Assembly (NCBI GenBank): GCA_964614515.1
Contig: CAZTPJ010000008.1
Coordinates: forward strand, 4,752 to 68,751
Source of the DNA: CAZTPJ01 sp964614515
Lineage (GTDB): Bacteria; Planctomycetota; Phycisphaerae; Phycisphaerales; UBA1924
Direction: 5' to 3'
DNA: 64,000 bases
Shown here: in pieces, positions 26,280-34,325 of the stretch
Numbering within the stretch: position 1 is the stretch's first letter
How the letters are laid out: every line of letters begins with the position of its first letter
The notes under the pieces: generated by a model
Told to the model about the DNA's origin: nothing
Database searches by the model: none
The model's input: only the letters and a program-made list of their open reading frames with translations
Made by a program: the position numbers and the translations under genes

Positions 26280-26690
26280 ATGCCCATTCGCGTGAAAGAT
26301 ATTGACCATGGTGCGGCCGTCGAGATGACGCCAATCATCGACATGGTCTTTCTGCTCTTGATCTTCTTCCTGGTGGCGACGACGTTTCATCAGTCTGAGC
26401 GTGAGATGAAGATCGCCCTGCCCGTGGCGGCATCCGCCGAACCGATCAGCATGTCGCTGCGGGAACTGGTGATCAACGTCGATGAAGCGGGCGCGGCGTA
26501 TGTCGGCGGACGCCCGGTCTCGCATGAAGATCTCGCGGCGATCGTGAGCCAGGCCGTCGCCGCCAACGCGGAGCAGAAGGTGACGGTTCGCGGCGATCGC
26601 AACACGGCCTACGCGAATGTCGTGCGCGTGCTGGACATCTGCAAGACATCGGGGATTCAGGAGCCGTATCTGGACACGGTGCTCGAGTGA
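26280..26690 (+). CDS. ExbD/TolR-family motor stator
   Basis: 136 residues, starting 16 nt after the ExbB-like stop. A single N-terminal membrane helix is preceded by 'EMTPIIDMVFLLLIFFLV'. D21 is the conserved proton-carrying aspartate of the family. The periplasmic domain shows the usual 'LVINVDEAGAAYVGGRPV', 'KVTVRGDRNTAYANVVRVLD' and 'GIQEPYLDTVLE' pattern. It partners the ExbB-like protein to convert proton flow into mechanical work on envelope proteins. Its stop overlaps a GTG in the next gene's frame, so expression is coupled. Confidence 0.93.
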   Translation: MPIRVKDIDHGAAVEMTPIIDMVFLLLIFFLVATTFHQSEREMKIALPVAASAEPISMSLRELVINVDEAGAAYVGGRPVSHEDLAAIVSQAVAANAEQKVTVRGDRNTAYANVVRVLDICKTSGIQEPYLDTVLE

Positions 26691-26710
26691 GGCATCGCGG
26701 AGCGGGCGTG

Positions 26711-29700
26711 ATGAAGCGACTGACGACCCTCATCTTGATTGCCAGTCTGATCGCGTCGGCGGCGGTGGTCGGGTGGCTCGTTGCGCCACAGCGCGTGACC
26801 TATTACACCGACGGTCAGTCGCTGCGCGAAGAGGCGAGTCGCGTTTCGCCGCGCGATGTGCTGTGGGAGCCGCCCACGCGGCTTGGCGATGCGATCAACT
26901 CCGCGGGCGAGGACTATGAGCCGCGCGTTTCGCTCGACGGCACGACGCTCTTTTTCGTGCGCGGCAAGCCGGGACACAACGCGGACATCTGGTGGGCGCG
27001 CATGACGCCGATGGGCTGGAGCGAGCCATCCCTGCTGCATGAAGTCAACTCTCCATCCGATGACCTCGGTCCCATGCCCAACCACGATGGCACCGCGCTC
27101 TACTTCTACAGCGATCGCGAGGGTGGACACGGCGGATACGACCTGTGGATGGCGCAACGAAACGCCGACACATGGTCGCAGCCAGTGAATCTCGGTTCGC
27201 ACGTCAACACGCCGTACAACGAATACGGCCCGGCCATCACGCCCGACGGCCGCACGCTCTACTTCGCCAGCAATCGCCCGCGCGAGGGCGATACGGACCC
27301 CACGCCCGCCGGCGCATGGCCCGCCACCATTCGCGAGGAGTTTCACCGCAGAACCTATGACCTGTACGCCGCGAGCGTGACCGCCGCGGGCATCGGCCAG
27401 CCCACGCCGGTTGATGAACTCAACACGCCACACAATGAAGGCGCCCCGGCCGTGAGTCCCGGCGGAGACTTCCTGTACTTCGCGTCTGATCGTCCTGGCG
27501 GTGCGGGGGGGTATGACCTGTATCGTTCACGCCGCACGAATGGCACGCACGCCCGCGCGGAGAACCTCGGCCCGGCGATCAACACCGCGGCCAACGAACT
27601 CGATCCGACGCTGGCGTGGGGCGGCTTTGCGCTGTACTTCAGTTCCGACCGACCGCGCGCTGGCTCTGCGCCCGACGCCCCACGCGAGTATGACCTGTTC
27701 CACAGCTGCTCGCGCGAGGTGTACATCGAGCGCCAGATGCTCGCGGCGGAGATCGACTGGACCGCGATTCTGCCGTGGCTGTGGTGGCTGCTCGTGCTGC
27801 TGCTGCTGGCGATTCTGCTGTGGCTGCTTTCGCGTCTGCATTCGTCGGAGCGATATCGCAAACTCAGCCTGCTTGCGAAGTGTCTCATTCTGTCGCTGTT
27901 GGCGCACGCTTTGATCCTGCTGTGTCTAGGACTCTGGCAGGTGGGCGGCGCGATCGAAGGCATGATGCGGCGATCGGGCGGCGTGCGTGTGGCGCTGGTG
28001 TCGCCGGCCGGGGCGGATTCGATCGCGCGTCAGATCCGCGGCGAGTTCACGCACTCTACGTTGCAACCCGCGTCAATGCCCATCGAGCGATCCATACTCG
28101 ACATGCCCGAGCCGATGCGCATCGAGTCCACGTTCGCCGCGCCGCCGGTGATGGCGCGAATCGAATCCGTCACGGCCACGCCATCTGACGCCTCGCCGAC
28201 GATGCCCTCGCGTCCCGACGCATCAACGCCCCCCCCTGACGTTGTCACAGCGCTCGACATGCCCGCGCCCGCCCAGCCCACGCCGCAATCCCACGCCGAG
28301 AGCCAGCCGCAGGTGAGCGCGGACCTCGCCGCGGCCGCGCCCGCGTCGCGACCGATCGTCAACGAATCCACGGCCTCGCCGCGAGCGGAGCTCTCCCCGG
28401 CCGCGCCCACATCGCTGGTCGCAGCCGCGAGCGATCGTGCATCAGAAGTTTCCGATTCATCGCCGACGATGCCATCACTTCGAGCGATGCCCGCCGCGAC
28501 CGAACCTGCGCCGGCCGCGACCGAGATCGACCTGCGCATCGCCGATGCGGCGCCGCGCGAGGCGCAGCCGGATGTCGAATCTCGCGTTCCCGCGGCAGCG
28601 ATCGAAGCCTCGCGCCCGGATGCCGCGTTCGTTCATGCCGCGCCCCCGCCGCCGTCGATGGAGGCGATGGACCGCGAGTCGCCCGCGTTTGATGCATCCA
28701 GCGTGGTTCCCGCGCGTACCGCGACCACGAACACCGCCGATGCAGCGCCCGCGCCGACGCGACTCACGCTCGACCTGTCCCCACCCGTGCCGTCAGCCTC
28801 ACCCGAGATTGGACTCGCGCTGGACATCCCGCACGAGTCCGCAGCGAGCAGCGCGGAGGATGCGGCGCTCGAGATCGGCGGCACCACGGCCACACCGCGC
28901 CTGCAACCCGGGATGGACCACGCGCCGCGTGCTGCACTGCGCCCGGATGCGACGATCGACTCCGCGATGGATGTGATGGCGCTGGTTCCGACAGAGCCGC
29001 GAACGCAGCCAACCGAGGCCGTGCCTTCACCGCTGGCCGCGGTGTTCGATGTCGTGCCGCCGCTTGATGCGCCATCGCTGGATCTGTCGCTCAGCGCCCC
29101 GGCCGAGCAGTCCCCGCCGGAGGATCACTTCGCCCAGCGTGCGCCGGAGGTTCGCGAGGCGATCATCGAGCGCATGGGCGGGAGCGACGAGACCGAGCAG
29201 GCCGTGGCCCGGGCGCTGGATTGGCTGATGCGCCATCAGTCGGACGATGGGCGCTGGTCGAGTCGCAGGTTCGATCACGCATGCAACGGCTGCGGCGGGC
29301 ATTCGAGCGTGACATCGGATGTCGCGGTGACGTCGCTGGCGATTCTCGCGTTTCTCGGCGCGGATCACACGCATGTGAAGGATGGGCCGTATCGCGATCA
29401 CGTCGCCAGGGCCGTGGATTGGTTGCTTGCGCAGCAGTCAGAATCCGGCGACCTTCGCGGGGAGGAGACGATGTACAGCCACGGCATCGCGGGCATCGCG
29501 ATCGCCGAGGCGTATGGGATGACGCGCGATCCACGGCTGCGCCGGCACGTCGAACGCATGGTTGAGTTCACCGTGGCCGCGCGAAATCGCCGCCTCGGCG
29601 GGTGGCGATATGAACCCGGACAGGTGGGCGACACATCGGTGCTGGGTTGGCAGGTGATGGCGCTGGCCAGCGCGCGCCGCGCGGGCGTGGATGTGCCTGA

Positions 29701-30184
29701 AGAGGCGTTTGATTCCGCGCGGCAGTGGCTCACGCACGTCAGCCCCGCGACGATGCCCGGGCGATACAGCTATCAGCCCGGCCAGCCGCCATCGCTGGCG
29801 ATGACGGCCGAGGCGATGTTCGTCCAGCAACTGCTCGGTCGCGGCCCGGACGAGCCGATGATGCAACGCTCGGCGGATTACATCCTCGAACGCCTGCCAT
29901 CGTGGGCGAATCAGGCAAACACCTACGCGTGGTATTACGCCACACTGGCGCTCTTCCAGCATGGCGGCCCTGCGTGGACCACATGGAACGAACAACTCAA
30001 ACGCGAACTGCTCGCCAGCCAGCGCACGCAAGGCCCGGCCGCCGGAAGTTGGGACCCCGCCGACCGCTGGGCCAACATCGGCAGCCGCGTATACCAAACA
30101 GCGCTGTGTGCGCTGACGCTGGAGGTGTATTACCGATACCTCCCGATGTACGGCGGGCAGCAGCCACAAGAAGCCCGACCGTGA
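26711..30184 (+). CDS. PD40 beta-propeller / membrane / terpene-cyclase-fold fusion protein
   Basis: 1157 residues from ATG 26711 (CGGAG 9 nt upstream); a GTG at 26687 is an alternative. Order: membrane anchor 5-25; TolB-like PD40 propeller about 68-335, with repeats such as 'PAITPDGRTLYFASNRP' and 'PAVSPGGDFLYFASDRPGG'; membrane helices 352-376 and 388-410; a roughly 400-residue Pro/Ala/Ser linker; then an alpha/alpha-barrel like squalene or prenyl cyclases (about 838-1150) with Q-W-like motifs 'QSDDGRWSSR' and 'QSESGDLRGE'. The cyclase DXDD acid motif is not visible, so a binding rather than a cyclising role is likely. It probably couples the ExbB/D motor to a wall or outer-membrane target. 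The stop codon lies in a dispersed repeat. Confidence 0.85.
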   Translation: MKRLTTLILIASLIASAAVVGWLVAPQRVTYYTDGQSLREEASRVSPRDVLWEPPTRLGDAINSAGEDYEPRVSLDGTTLFFVRGKPGHNADIWWARMTPMGWSEPSLLHEVNSPSDDLGPMPNHDGTALYFYSDREGGHGGYDLWMAQRNADTWSQPVNLGSHVNTPYNEYGPAITPDGRTLYFASNRPREGDTDPTPAGAWPATIREEFHRRTYDLYAASVTAAGIGQPTPVDELNTPHNEGAPAVSPGGDFLYFASDRPGGAGGYDLYRSRRTNGTHARAENLGPAINTAANELDPTLAWGGFALYFSSDRPRAGSAPDAPREYDLFHSCSREVYIERQMLAAEIDWTAILPWLWWLLVLLLLAILLWLLSRLHSSERYRKLSLLAKCLILSLLAHALILLCLGLWQVGGAIEGMMRRSGGVRVALVSPAGADSIARQIRGEFTHSTLQPASMPIERSILDMPEPMRIESTFAAPPVMARIESVTATPSDASPTMPSRPDASTPPPDVVTALDMPAPAQPTPQSHAESQPQVSADLAAAAPASRPIVNESTASPRAELSPAAPTSLVAAASDRASEVSDSSPTMPSLRAMPAATEPAPAATEIDLRIADAAPREAQPDVESRVPAAAIEASRPDAAFVHAAPPPPSMEAMDRESPAFDASSVVPARTATTNTADAAPAPTRLTLDLSPPVPSASPEIGLALDIPHESAASSAEDAALEIGGTTATPRLQPGMDHAPRAALRPDATIDSAMDVMALVPTEPRTQPTEAVPSPLAAVFDVVPPLDAPSLDLSLSAPAEQSPPEDHFAQRAPEVREAIIERMGGSDETEQAVARALDWLMRHQSDDGRWSSRRFDHACNGCGGHSSVTSDVAVTSLAILAFLGADHTHVKDGPYRDHVARAVDWLLAQQSESGDLRGEETMYSHGIAGIAIAEAYGMTRDPRLRRHVERMVEFTVAARNRRLGGWRYEPGQVGDTSVLGWQVMALASARRAGVDVPEEAFDSARQWLTHVSPATMPGRYSYQPGQPPSLAMTAEAMFVQQLLGRGPDEPMMQRSADYILERLPSWANQANTYAWYYATLALFQHGGPAWTTWNEQLKRELLASQRTQGPAAGSWDPADRWANIGSRVYQTALCALTLEVYYRYLPMYGGQQPQEARP

Positions 30185-30391
30185 GGGCTTGACCACAGAT
30201 AGGAAGCCCGCACGTCAGTAAGGGCTTGACCACAGATAGGAAGCCCGCACGTCAGTAAGGGCTTGGCGGCGGATTGCACTACACGAATTCCCTTCGTTCC
30301 CATCGTCACCGGCGCGACAATTGTGACGCCCAGAACAATCGAACGCATTGAGATCTGCGCCACTTCCAAGCCCTCCCTCACGGTCGGGCTT
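30170..30391. repeat. AAGCCC...GGGCTT hairpin repeats and a 37-bp tandem duplication
   Basis: A copy of the dispersed element GAAGCCCGACCGTGAGGG begins at 30170, inside the fusion gene, and supplies its last codons and stop. Two identical 37-bp units follow (30185-30221 and 30222-30258), each containing AAGCCC and GGGCTT arms. A reverse-orientation full copy of the 27-bp element lies at about 30366-30391, and another at 54941-54967. The rest of the gap to 30404 shows nothing recognisable. Confidence 0.85.
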
Positions 30392-30404
30392 CCTCTGCGC
30401 GTGT

Positions 30405-30923
30405 TCACTCGGGTACGCTCACGCCGCTGAGTTTCAGCAGCGTCTTGAACGATTCGCCGAAAACGAAATTCTCCGCCGGAAATTCCATGCCCTGCTGGTT
30501 CTGATCGAGGTGGCTAAAGAGCAGGTCCACGCGGCCGATCTCGCTCTCGCGCGGGCCGTGCGGCGTCCACTCGATGAGTTCGATGCGCCCGGCCGTGGAT
30601 GCGCCGCTGGTGTCCATGCGTTCGATCTCGGCGGTGTATCGGAGGGTCTGGCCTGGCGCGGCGTCGCGCGTGAACTCAGCGCGCGAGATCTTCGCGAGGA
30701 TGACCTTCTCGCGGAATCCGCCGGCGTGGCCGACGAGAATCCCCGCCGACTGCGCCATGCCTTCGATCATCAAACTCGCGGGCATGATGGGCGAGTCATC
30801 GCCAAACTCGCGCCCCGGCGCGTGATCGTGCAGGTGATCCTCGGCCATGGAGATGTTCTTGATCGCCACGAGGCGCTTGCCCGGTTCGAGCGAGACGATC
30901 CTGTCGATCCACATCCATCGCAT
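30405..30923 (-). CDS. FabZ-like hot-dog dehydratase (divergent copy)
   Basis: 172 residues from ATG 30923; a longer frame to 31046 runs through GGTGGCACGGGCG repeats and is rejected. The hot-dog fold opens with 'DRIVSLEPGKRLVAIKNISM'. The active-site stretch has H34 and E54, but instead of the canonical 'HFPxxPVxPG' it reads 'HAPGREFGDDSPIMPASLMI', with an insertion and without the Pro-Gly turn. Residues 'MAQSAGILVGH' keep the central helix. It probably dehydrates or binds 3-hydroxyacyl-ACP. It is the last of three same-strand genes (FabZ, ACP, this), about 95 nt after the ACP with two hairpin repeats between. Confidence 0.82.
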   Translation of the reverse strand: MRWMWIDRIVSLEPGKRLVAIKNISMAEDHLHDHAPGREFGDDSPIMPASLMIEGMAQSAGILVGHAGGFREKVILAKISRAEFTRDAAPGQTLRYTAEIERMDTSGASTAGRIELIEWTPHGPRESEIGRVDLLFSHLDQNQQGMEFPAENFVFGESFKTLLKLSGVSVPE

Positions 30924-30957
30924 CGCAAGCCTGCTTCCCGCTTGACCCCCGACTTCC

Positions 30958-31016
30958 GGTGGCACGGGCGTCCCGCCTGTGCCCATCCCCCGGTGGCACG
31001 GGCGTCCCGCCTGTGC
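30958..31016. repeat. Two GGTGGCACGGGCG hairpins between the ACP and FabZ-like genes
   Basis: Copies at 30958-30982 and 30992-31016 are identical (core CACGGGCG-TCC-CGCCTGTG) and lie head-to-tail 34 bp apart. They begin 2 bp beyond the ACP stop codon and end 35 bp before the FabZ-like start in the direction of transcription. They could act as processing or attenuation hairpins within the operon. Confidence 0.85.
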
Positions 31017-31017
31017 G

Positions 31018-31404
31018 TCACCTGGCCGCCAGTTTCCGCTCCACAAAACTCACCAGCGCCCCGATCGTGAACAGTTCCGCCACCTTGCTCACCGGCGGAT
31101 TGGCGCCGAGCGACGAGAAATCAGCGTGCGGCAGTTTCTCCCGCAACATCGCCACGCCCTTGGCCGTCACCAGACCCTGCTGCACAAACTCCGGATCGCG
31201 CGCCACGTTGTCCGGGAACAACTCTCCGGGCTGCGTCTTGAAGCCGAAGGACTTCTGCAACTCAAAGTCGATGTGCAGGAAGTCGATGGACTCGGCCCCG
31301 AGGTCGCTGATGAGCCGCGACTCCATCGTCACCTCATCCTCATCCACCGCGAGCGTGTCCACGATCAGGTCACGAACTTTCTCAAAGATCTCTTCTCGCA
31401 TCAT
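31018..31404 (-). CDS. Acyl carrier protein with C-terminal insertion
   Basis: 128 residues, clearly longer than the usual 75-85 of AcpP. The phosphopantetheine site is S39 in 'DLGAESIDFLHIDFELQ', where AcpP has 'DSLD'. Helix I 'EEIFEKVRDLIVDTL' and the acidic loop 'AVDEDEVTMESRLI' are standard. A 40-residue insertion (about 57-105) separates helices II and IV before the final 'VAELFTIGALVSFVERKL'. It stands between two FabZ-like genes, so it likely carries a dedicated acyl chain rather than general fatty-acid intermediates. Upstream is a 63-nt gap. Confidence 0.88.
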   Translation of the reverse strand: MMREEIFEKVRDLIVDTLAVDEDEVTMESRLISDLGAESIDFLHIDFELQKSFGFKTQPGELFPDNVARDPEFVQQGLVTAKGVAMLREKLPHADFSSLGANPPVSKVAELFTIGALVSFVERKLAAR

Positions 31405-31467
31405 GTCAGATTTCCATCGCTGGCGTCCGGCGATCGCCGGGGACTGAACCCCACTCCTCCCGCGCCC

Positions 31468-31908
31468 TCATGTGCCGCCGATCCTAGCCGACCCGCCGCC
31501 CGCCCGTGCAGCTTCCGAAAGACACACCGCTCGGAGCGTGAAACGCCCCGACACGGCCACGCCCTGGACATCGCCGGTTGGCGCGACGGCCGTGGCCTCG
31601 CCCTTGCACTCCCACGCCCCGTCGCTCTCTTTGACGAGCGTGACCTCCACTCGCAGGCTTGATCCGGGCGGCACGAATCGCCCGTAGCGCAGCGCCCGCA
31701 CCTGCCCGAGCACCACGCCCGTGCCCGCGCGATCCTGCACCAGCAGCCGCGCCGCCTGGACCATCGCCTCCAGCATGAACACGCCGGGCAACACCGGAAA
31801 GCCCGCGAAGTGATCGCGCAGATACTCCTCCGCGTTCGACACGTTCTTGATCGTGACGATGCGATCCGCCGAACGCTCCAGCACGGCATCGACGAGGGAG
31901 AAGTGCAT
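31468..31908 (-). CDS. FabZ-type 3-hydroxyacyl-ACP dehydratase
   Basis: 146 residues, normal FabZ length. The active site is canonical: 'DHFAGFPVLPGVFMLEAMVQ', with H33 and E47, followed by the central hot-dog helix. Catalysis is dehydration of 3-hydroxyacyl-ACP to trans-2-enoyl-ACP. It is the first gene of the FabZ-ACP-FabZ set, divergent from recO across 55 bp. It lacks companion ketosynthase or reductase genes here; fabD and fabG lie 24 kb away. The C-terminal 'ARAGGGSARIGGT' tail is disordered. Confidence 0.9.
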   Translation of the reverse strand: MHFSLVDAVLERSADRIVTIKNVSNAEEYLRDHFAGFPVLPGVFMLEAMVQAARLLVQDRAGTGVVLGQVRALRYGRFVPPGSSLRVEVTLVKESDGAWECKGEATAVAPTGDVQGVAVSGRFTLRAVCLSEAARAGGGSARIGGT

Positions 31909-31963
31909 TGCCGGACGATAGGCGCGAATCGCCCGGGATCATCACAACCTATCCTTCCCGCGC

Positions 31964-32731
31964 GTGTCCACCATCACCGATCTCGCCGTCTGCATCCGCC
32001 ATTGGGACTGGTCGGAAACCAGCCAGACCGTCTCGCTCTTCTCGCGCGAGCACGGCATGATCCGCGGCCTCGCGAAAGGCTCGCGACGCGAGAAGAGCAG
32101 ATTCTCCGGCGGGCTTGAACTGCTCACGCTCGGCGAAGTCACGGCCATCATCAAACCGGACAACGCGCTCTCGCTTCTGACCTCGTGGGATCTTCGCGAT
32201 CCATTCCCCGCGCTTCGCGCATCCCTTCGCGCGTTTCATGCGGCGATGTACGCCGCGGAGATCATGCAGCACATGGTCACCGACGCGGATCCGCATCCGC
32301 TGCTGTTTGACGCGCTCGTTGAGATGCTGCGGTCGATGTCCGCGCGCGACGGCATCGAACGCGCGGTGCTGCACTTTCAATGGGCCACGCTCGTTGAAAC
32401 GGGACTCAAGCCCGAACTCGATCACGACGTGTCGACGGGCGCGGTGCTGGGGTCCGCGAAAGTCGTTGGTTTTTCACCCCGATTGGGAGGATTTGTGGGT
32501 GCGACTCGCGCCGACGCGTCTGGCCAGATCTGGCCGGTTCGGCGTGAAACGCTGCTTGCGCTTCGTGCGGTGGCATCATCCAAGGCAGGCGCGACACCCA
32601 TCGCACCCGATACAACCGAACGAGCCAATCGACTCCTCGCGTCGTATCTGCGCGAGATCATCGGACGCGAACTGCCTGCACAAGCGTGTCTTTTTCCAAA
32701 GTTGGCCCAGCGCGCGGCACACCCTCGATAG
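31964..32731 (+). CDS. recO: DNA repair protein RecO
   Basis: 255 residues with a GTG start at 31964, divergent from the FabZ gene. The N-terminal OB-fold reads 'DLAVCIRHWDWSETSQTVSL' and 'EHGMIRGLAKGSRREKSRFS', with the basic DNA-binding patch. The helical C-terminal domain includes 'FAALRAF'-like segments and 'LLASYLREIIGRELPA'. The four zinc cysteines present in some RecO proteins are not evident. RecO loads RecA onto SSB-coated gaps with RecR/RecF. Length and order match the family. Confidence 0.88.
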   Translation: MSTITDLAVCIRHWDWSETSQTVSLFSREHGMIRGLAKGSRREKSRFSGGLELLTLGEVTAIIKPDNALSLLTSWDLRDPFPALRASLRAFHAAMYAAEIMQHMVTDADPHPLLFDALVEMLRSMSARDGIERAVLHFQWATLVETGLKPELDHDVSTGAVLGSAKVVGFSPRLGGFVGATRADASGQIWPVRRETLLALRAVASSKAGATPIAPDTTERANRLLASYLREIIGRELPAQACLFPKLAQRAAHPR

Positions 32732-32821
32732 CCGTCAAGAACTCCCCGGATCAAGCCGATTCCCTCTCGACGACTCCGCCGCTGAAGGCGAAGATGTATG
32801 GATGCCGCCCCGGGGGTGAAT

Positions 32822-34324
32822 ATGAATCAAGATGTGCTCGAACAGGTGCTAGGCTGCCCATCGCTTCCAACGCTTCCGGCCGTGGCCGTGCAGGTCCTCG
32901 AACTGACCGAGAATCCCGACGTTTCGCTGACGGAACTGGCCCGCGTGATCCAGAACGATCAGGGTCTGGCGTCGAAGATCTTGCGCACAGTCAACTCCAG
33001 TTTCTATGGGATGCGCCACAAATGCGCGACGATCCAGCAGGCGATGGCCATGCTCGGATTGTCCACGGTGAAGTCTCTTGCGCTGGGATTCTCCCTCGTG
33101 AGTTCCCTGTCAGAGCACCAGGCAGAGGGCTTTGACTACATCACATACTGGCGGCGTCAGTTGTTCTCGGCGGTGGGCGCGAAGGAAGCCGCGCACCGGG
33201 CCATGCCGCGCTTTGAAAACGAAGCGTTCCTCGGCGGGCTGTTTCAGGACATTGGCATGGTGGCGATGTATGTCGCCATGGGTCCGTCCTATGGCAAGAT
33301 CATCCGCGAATGCGGGCCCTCGCATCGATCACTCGTCAAACACGAACTCGCTACGCTGGAAGTTCAGCACCCTGACGTGGGCGCCCTGATCGCAGCACGG
33401 TGGAAACTCCCTCAGGCTCTGGTCTCGCCGATCAAGTATCACGAGCGCCCCACGGCCGCGCCGGGCGAGTGGGCGCCCATCGTGCGGTGCGTGGCGTTTG
33501 GCGGGCTGCTCCACAACCTGCTCACGGATGAAGACCCGGTTCCCGCGATGGATGACTTGCGGGCACGGGCGGCCGAATGGCTTGAGATTCCACCGTCGGA
33601 GATTGAATCGCTCGTGGAGGCCGTCGCCGTTGCCACCAAACAACTGGCGTCAACCTTGCGTCTGGACACGGGCCCTGTGCCGGACACGCAGGCGATTCTT
33701 GAGCGAGCGCAGGCGCGTGCGGCGACGGTCGCCGCGGAATCGCAGGCGCCCGCGGATGATGATCGCCTGCACAGCCTCGTGGCGGACAGCGACACGCATG
33801 ATCCGCTGACGGGCACGATGCAGCGCGGCGCGTTTGAAAACGTCCTCGAAGGCATGTTTCAACAGGCCGTGGCCTCGGGCAATCCGCTCTCGCTCGTGCA
33901 GGTACACCTCGATGGGTTCACGTCGCGCGCGGCGGAGTTTGGCGCGGCGCGAGCGGATGATGTGCTCACGGCCGTGTCCACGCTGATCCTCGAACGACTT
34001 GAGTCTCTTGGCGTATCGGTGGCGCGTTGGGGTCGCGACACATTCGCATTCGCGCTGATCGGCGTGAACGTGCGGCGGCTGTCTGAAATCATCGCCGAAA
34101 TTCGCCGCGACATCGAGGGCGGACACCTTTCGTGGAGCGAGCCGGGCACGGCCCAACGCGACACGCGCGTCACCGTCAGCATCGGCTCGGCCACCGTCGA
34201 CGCCACCACGCGAACCACGCTCACGCGAAAGCAACAGTTGGTGTGTGCGGCCATGCAGGCCGTGGCCGCGTGCCGCGACGCCGGGGGCAACTGTCACCGC
34301 GCGTTCTCGCGTCAGGCGGCATGA
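32822..34324 (+). CDS. HDOD-domain protein with degenerate GGDEF domain
   Basis: About 500 residues from ATG 32822 (GGGGGTG upstream; ATG 32798 is possible). The HDOD domain (about 15-215) carries 'LPTLPAVAVQVLELTENPD', 'VIQNDQGLASKILRTVNSSF' and 'GGLFQDIGMVAMYVAM'. A GGDEF-like fold follows (about 330-490): 'DPLTGTMQRGAFENVLEGMF', then 'ARWGRDTFAFAL' in place of the signature, and 'VTVSIGSATVD'. GG(D/E)EF reads GRDTF, so cyclic-di-GMP synthesis is unlikely and the domain is probably regulatory. The protein should be a cytosolic signalling adaptor. It converges on the kinase-like gene, whose stop is 1 nt away. Confidence 0.88.
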   Translation: MNQDVLEQVLGCPSLPTLPAVAVQVLELTENPDVSLTELARVIQNDQGLASKILRTVNSSFYGMRHKCATIQQAMAMLGLSTVKSLALGFSLVSSLSEHQAEGFDYITYWRRQLFSAVGAKEAAHRAMPRFENEAFLGGLFQDIGMVAMYVAMGPSYGKIIRECGPSHRSLVKHELATLEVQHPDVGALIAARWKLPQALVSPIKYHERPTAAPGEWAPIVRCVAFGGLLHNLLTDEDPVPAMDDLRARAAEWLEIPPSEIESLVEAVAVATKQLASTLRLDTGPVPDTQAILERAQARAATVAAESQAPADDDRLHSLVADSDTHDPLTGTMQRGAFENVLEGMFQQAVASGNPLSLVQVHLDGFTSRAAEFGAARADDVLTAVSTLILERLESLGVSVARWGRDTFAFALIGVNVRRLSEIIAEIRRDIEGGHLSWSEPGTAQRDTRVTVSIGSATVDATTRTTLTRKQQLVCAAMQAVAACRDAGGNCHRAFSRQAA

Positions 34325-34325
34325 T

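Noticed and set aside
30185..30258. CRISPR array (two 37-bp copies)
   Set aside because: Only two adjacent copies with no unique spacer between them.
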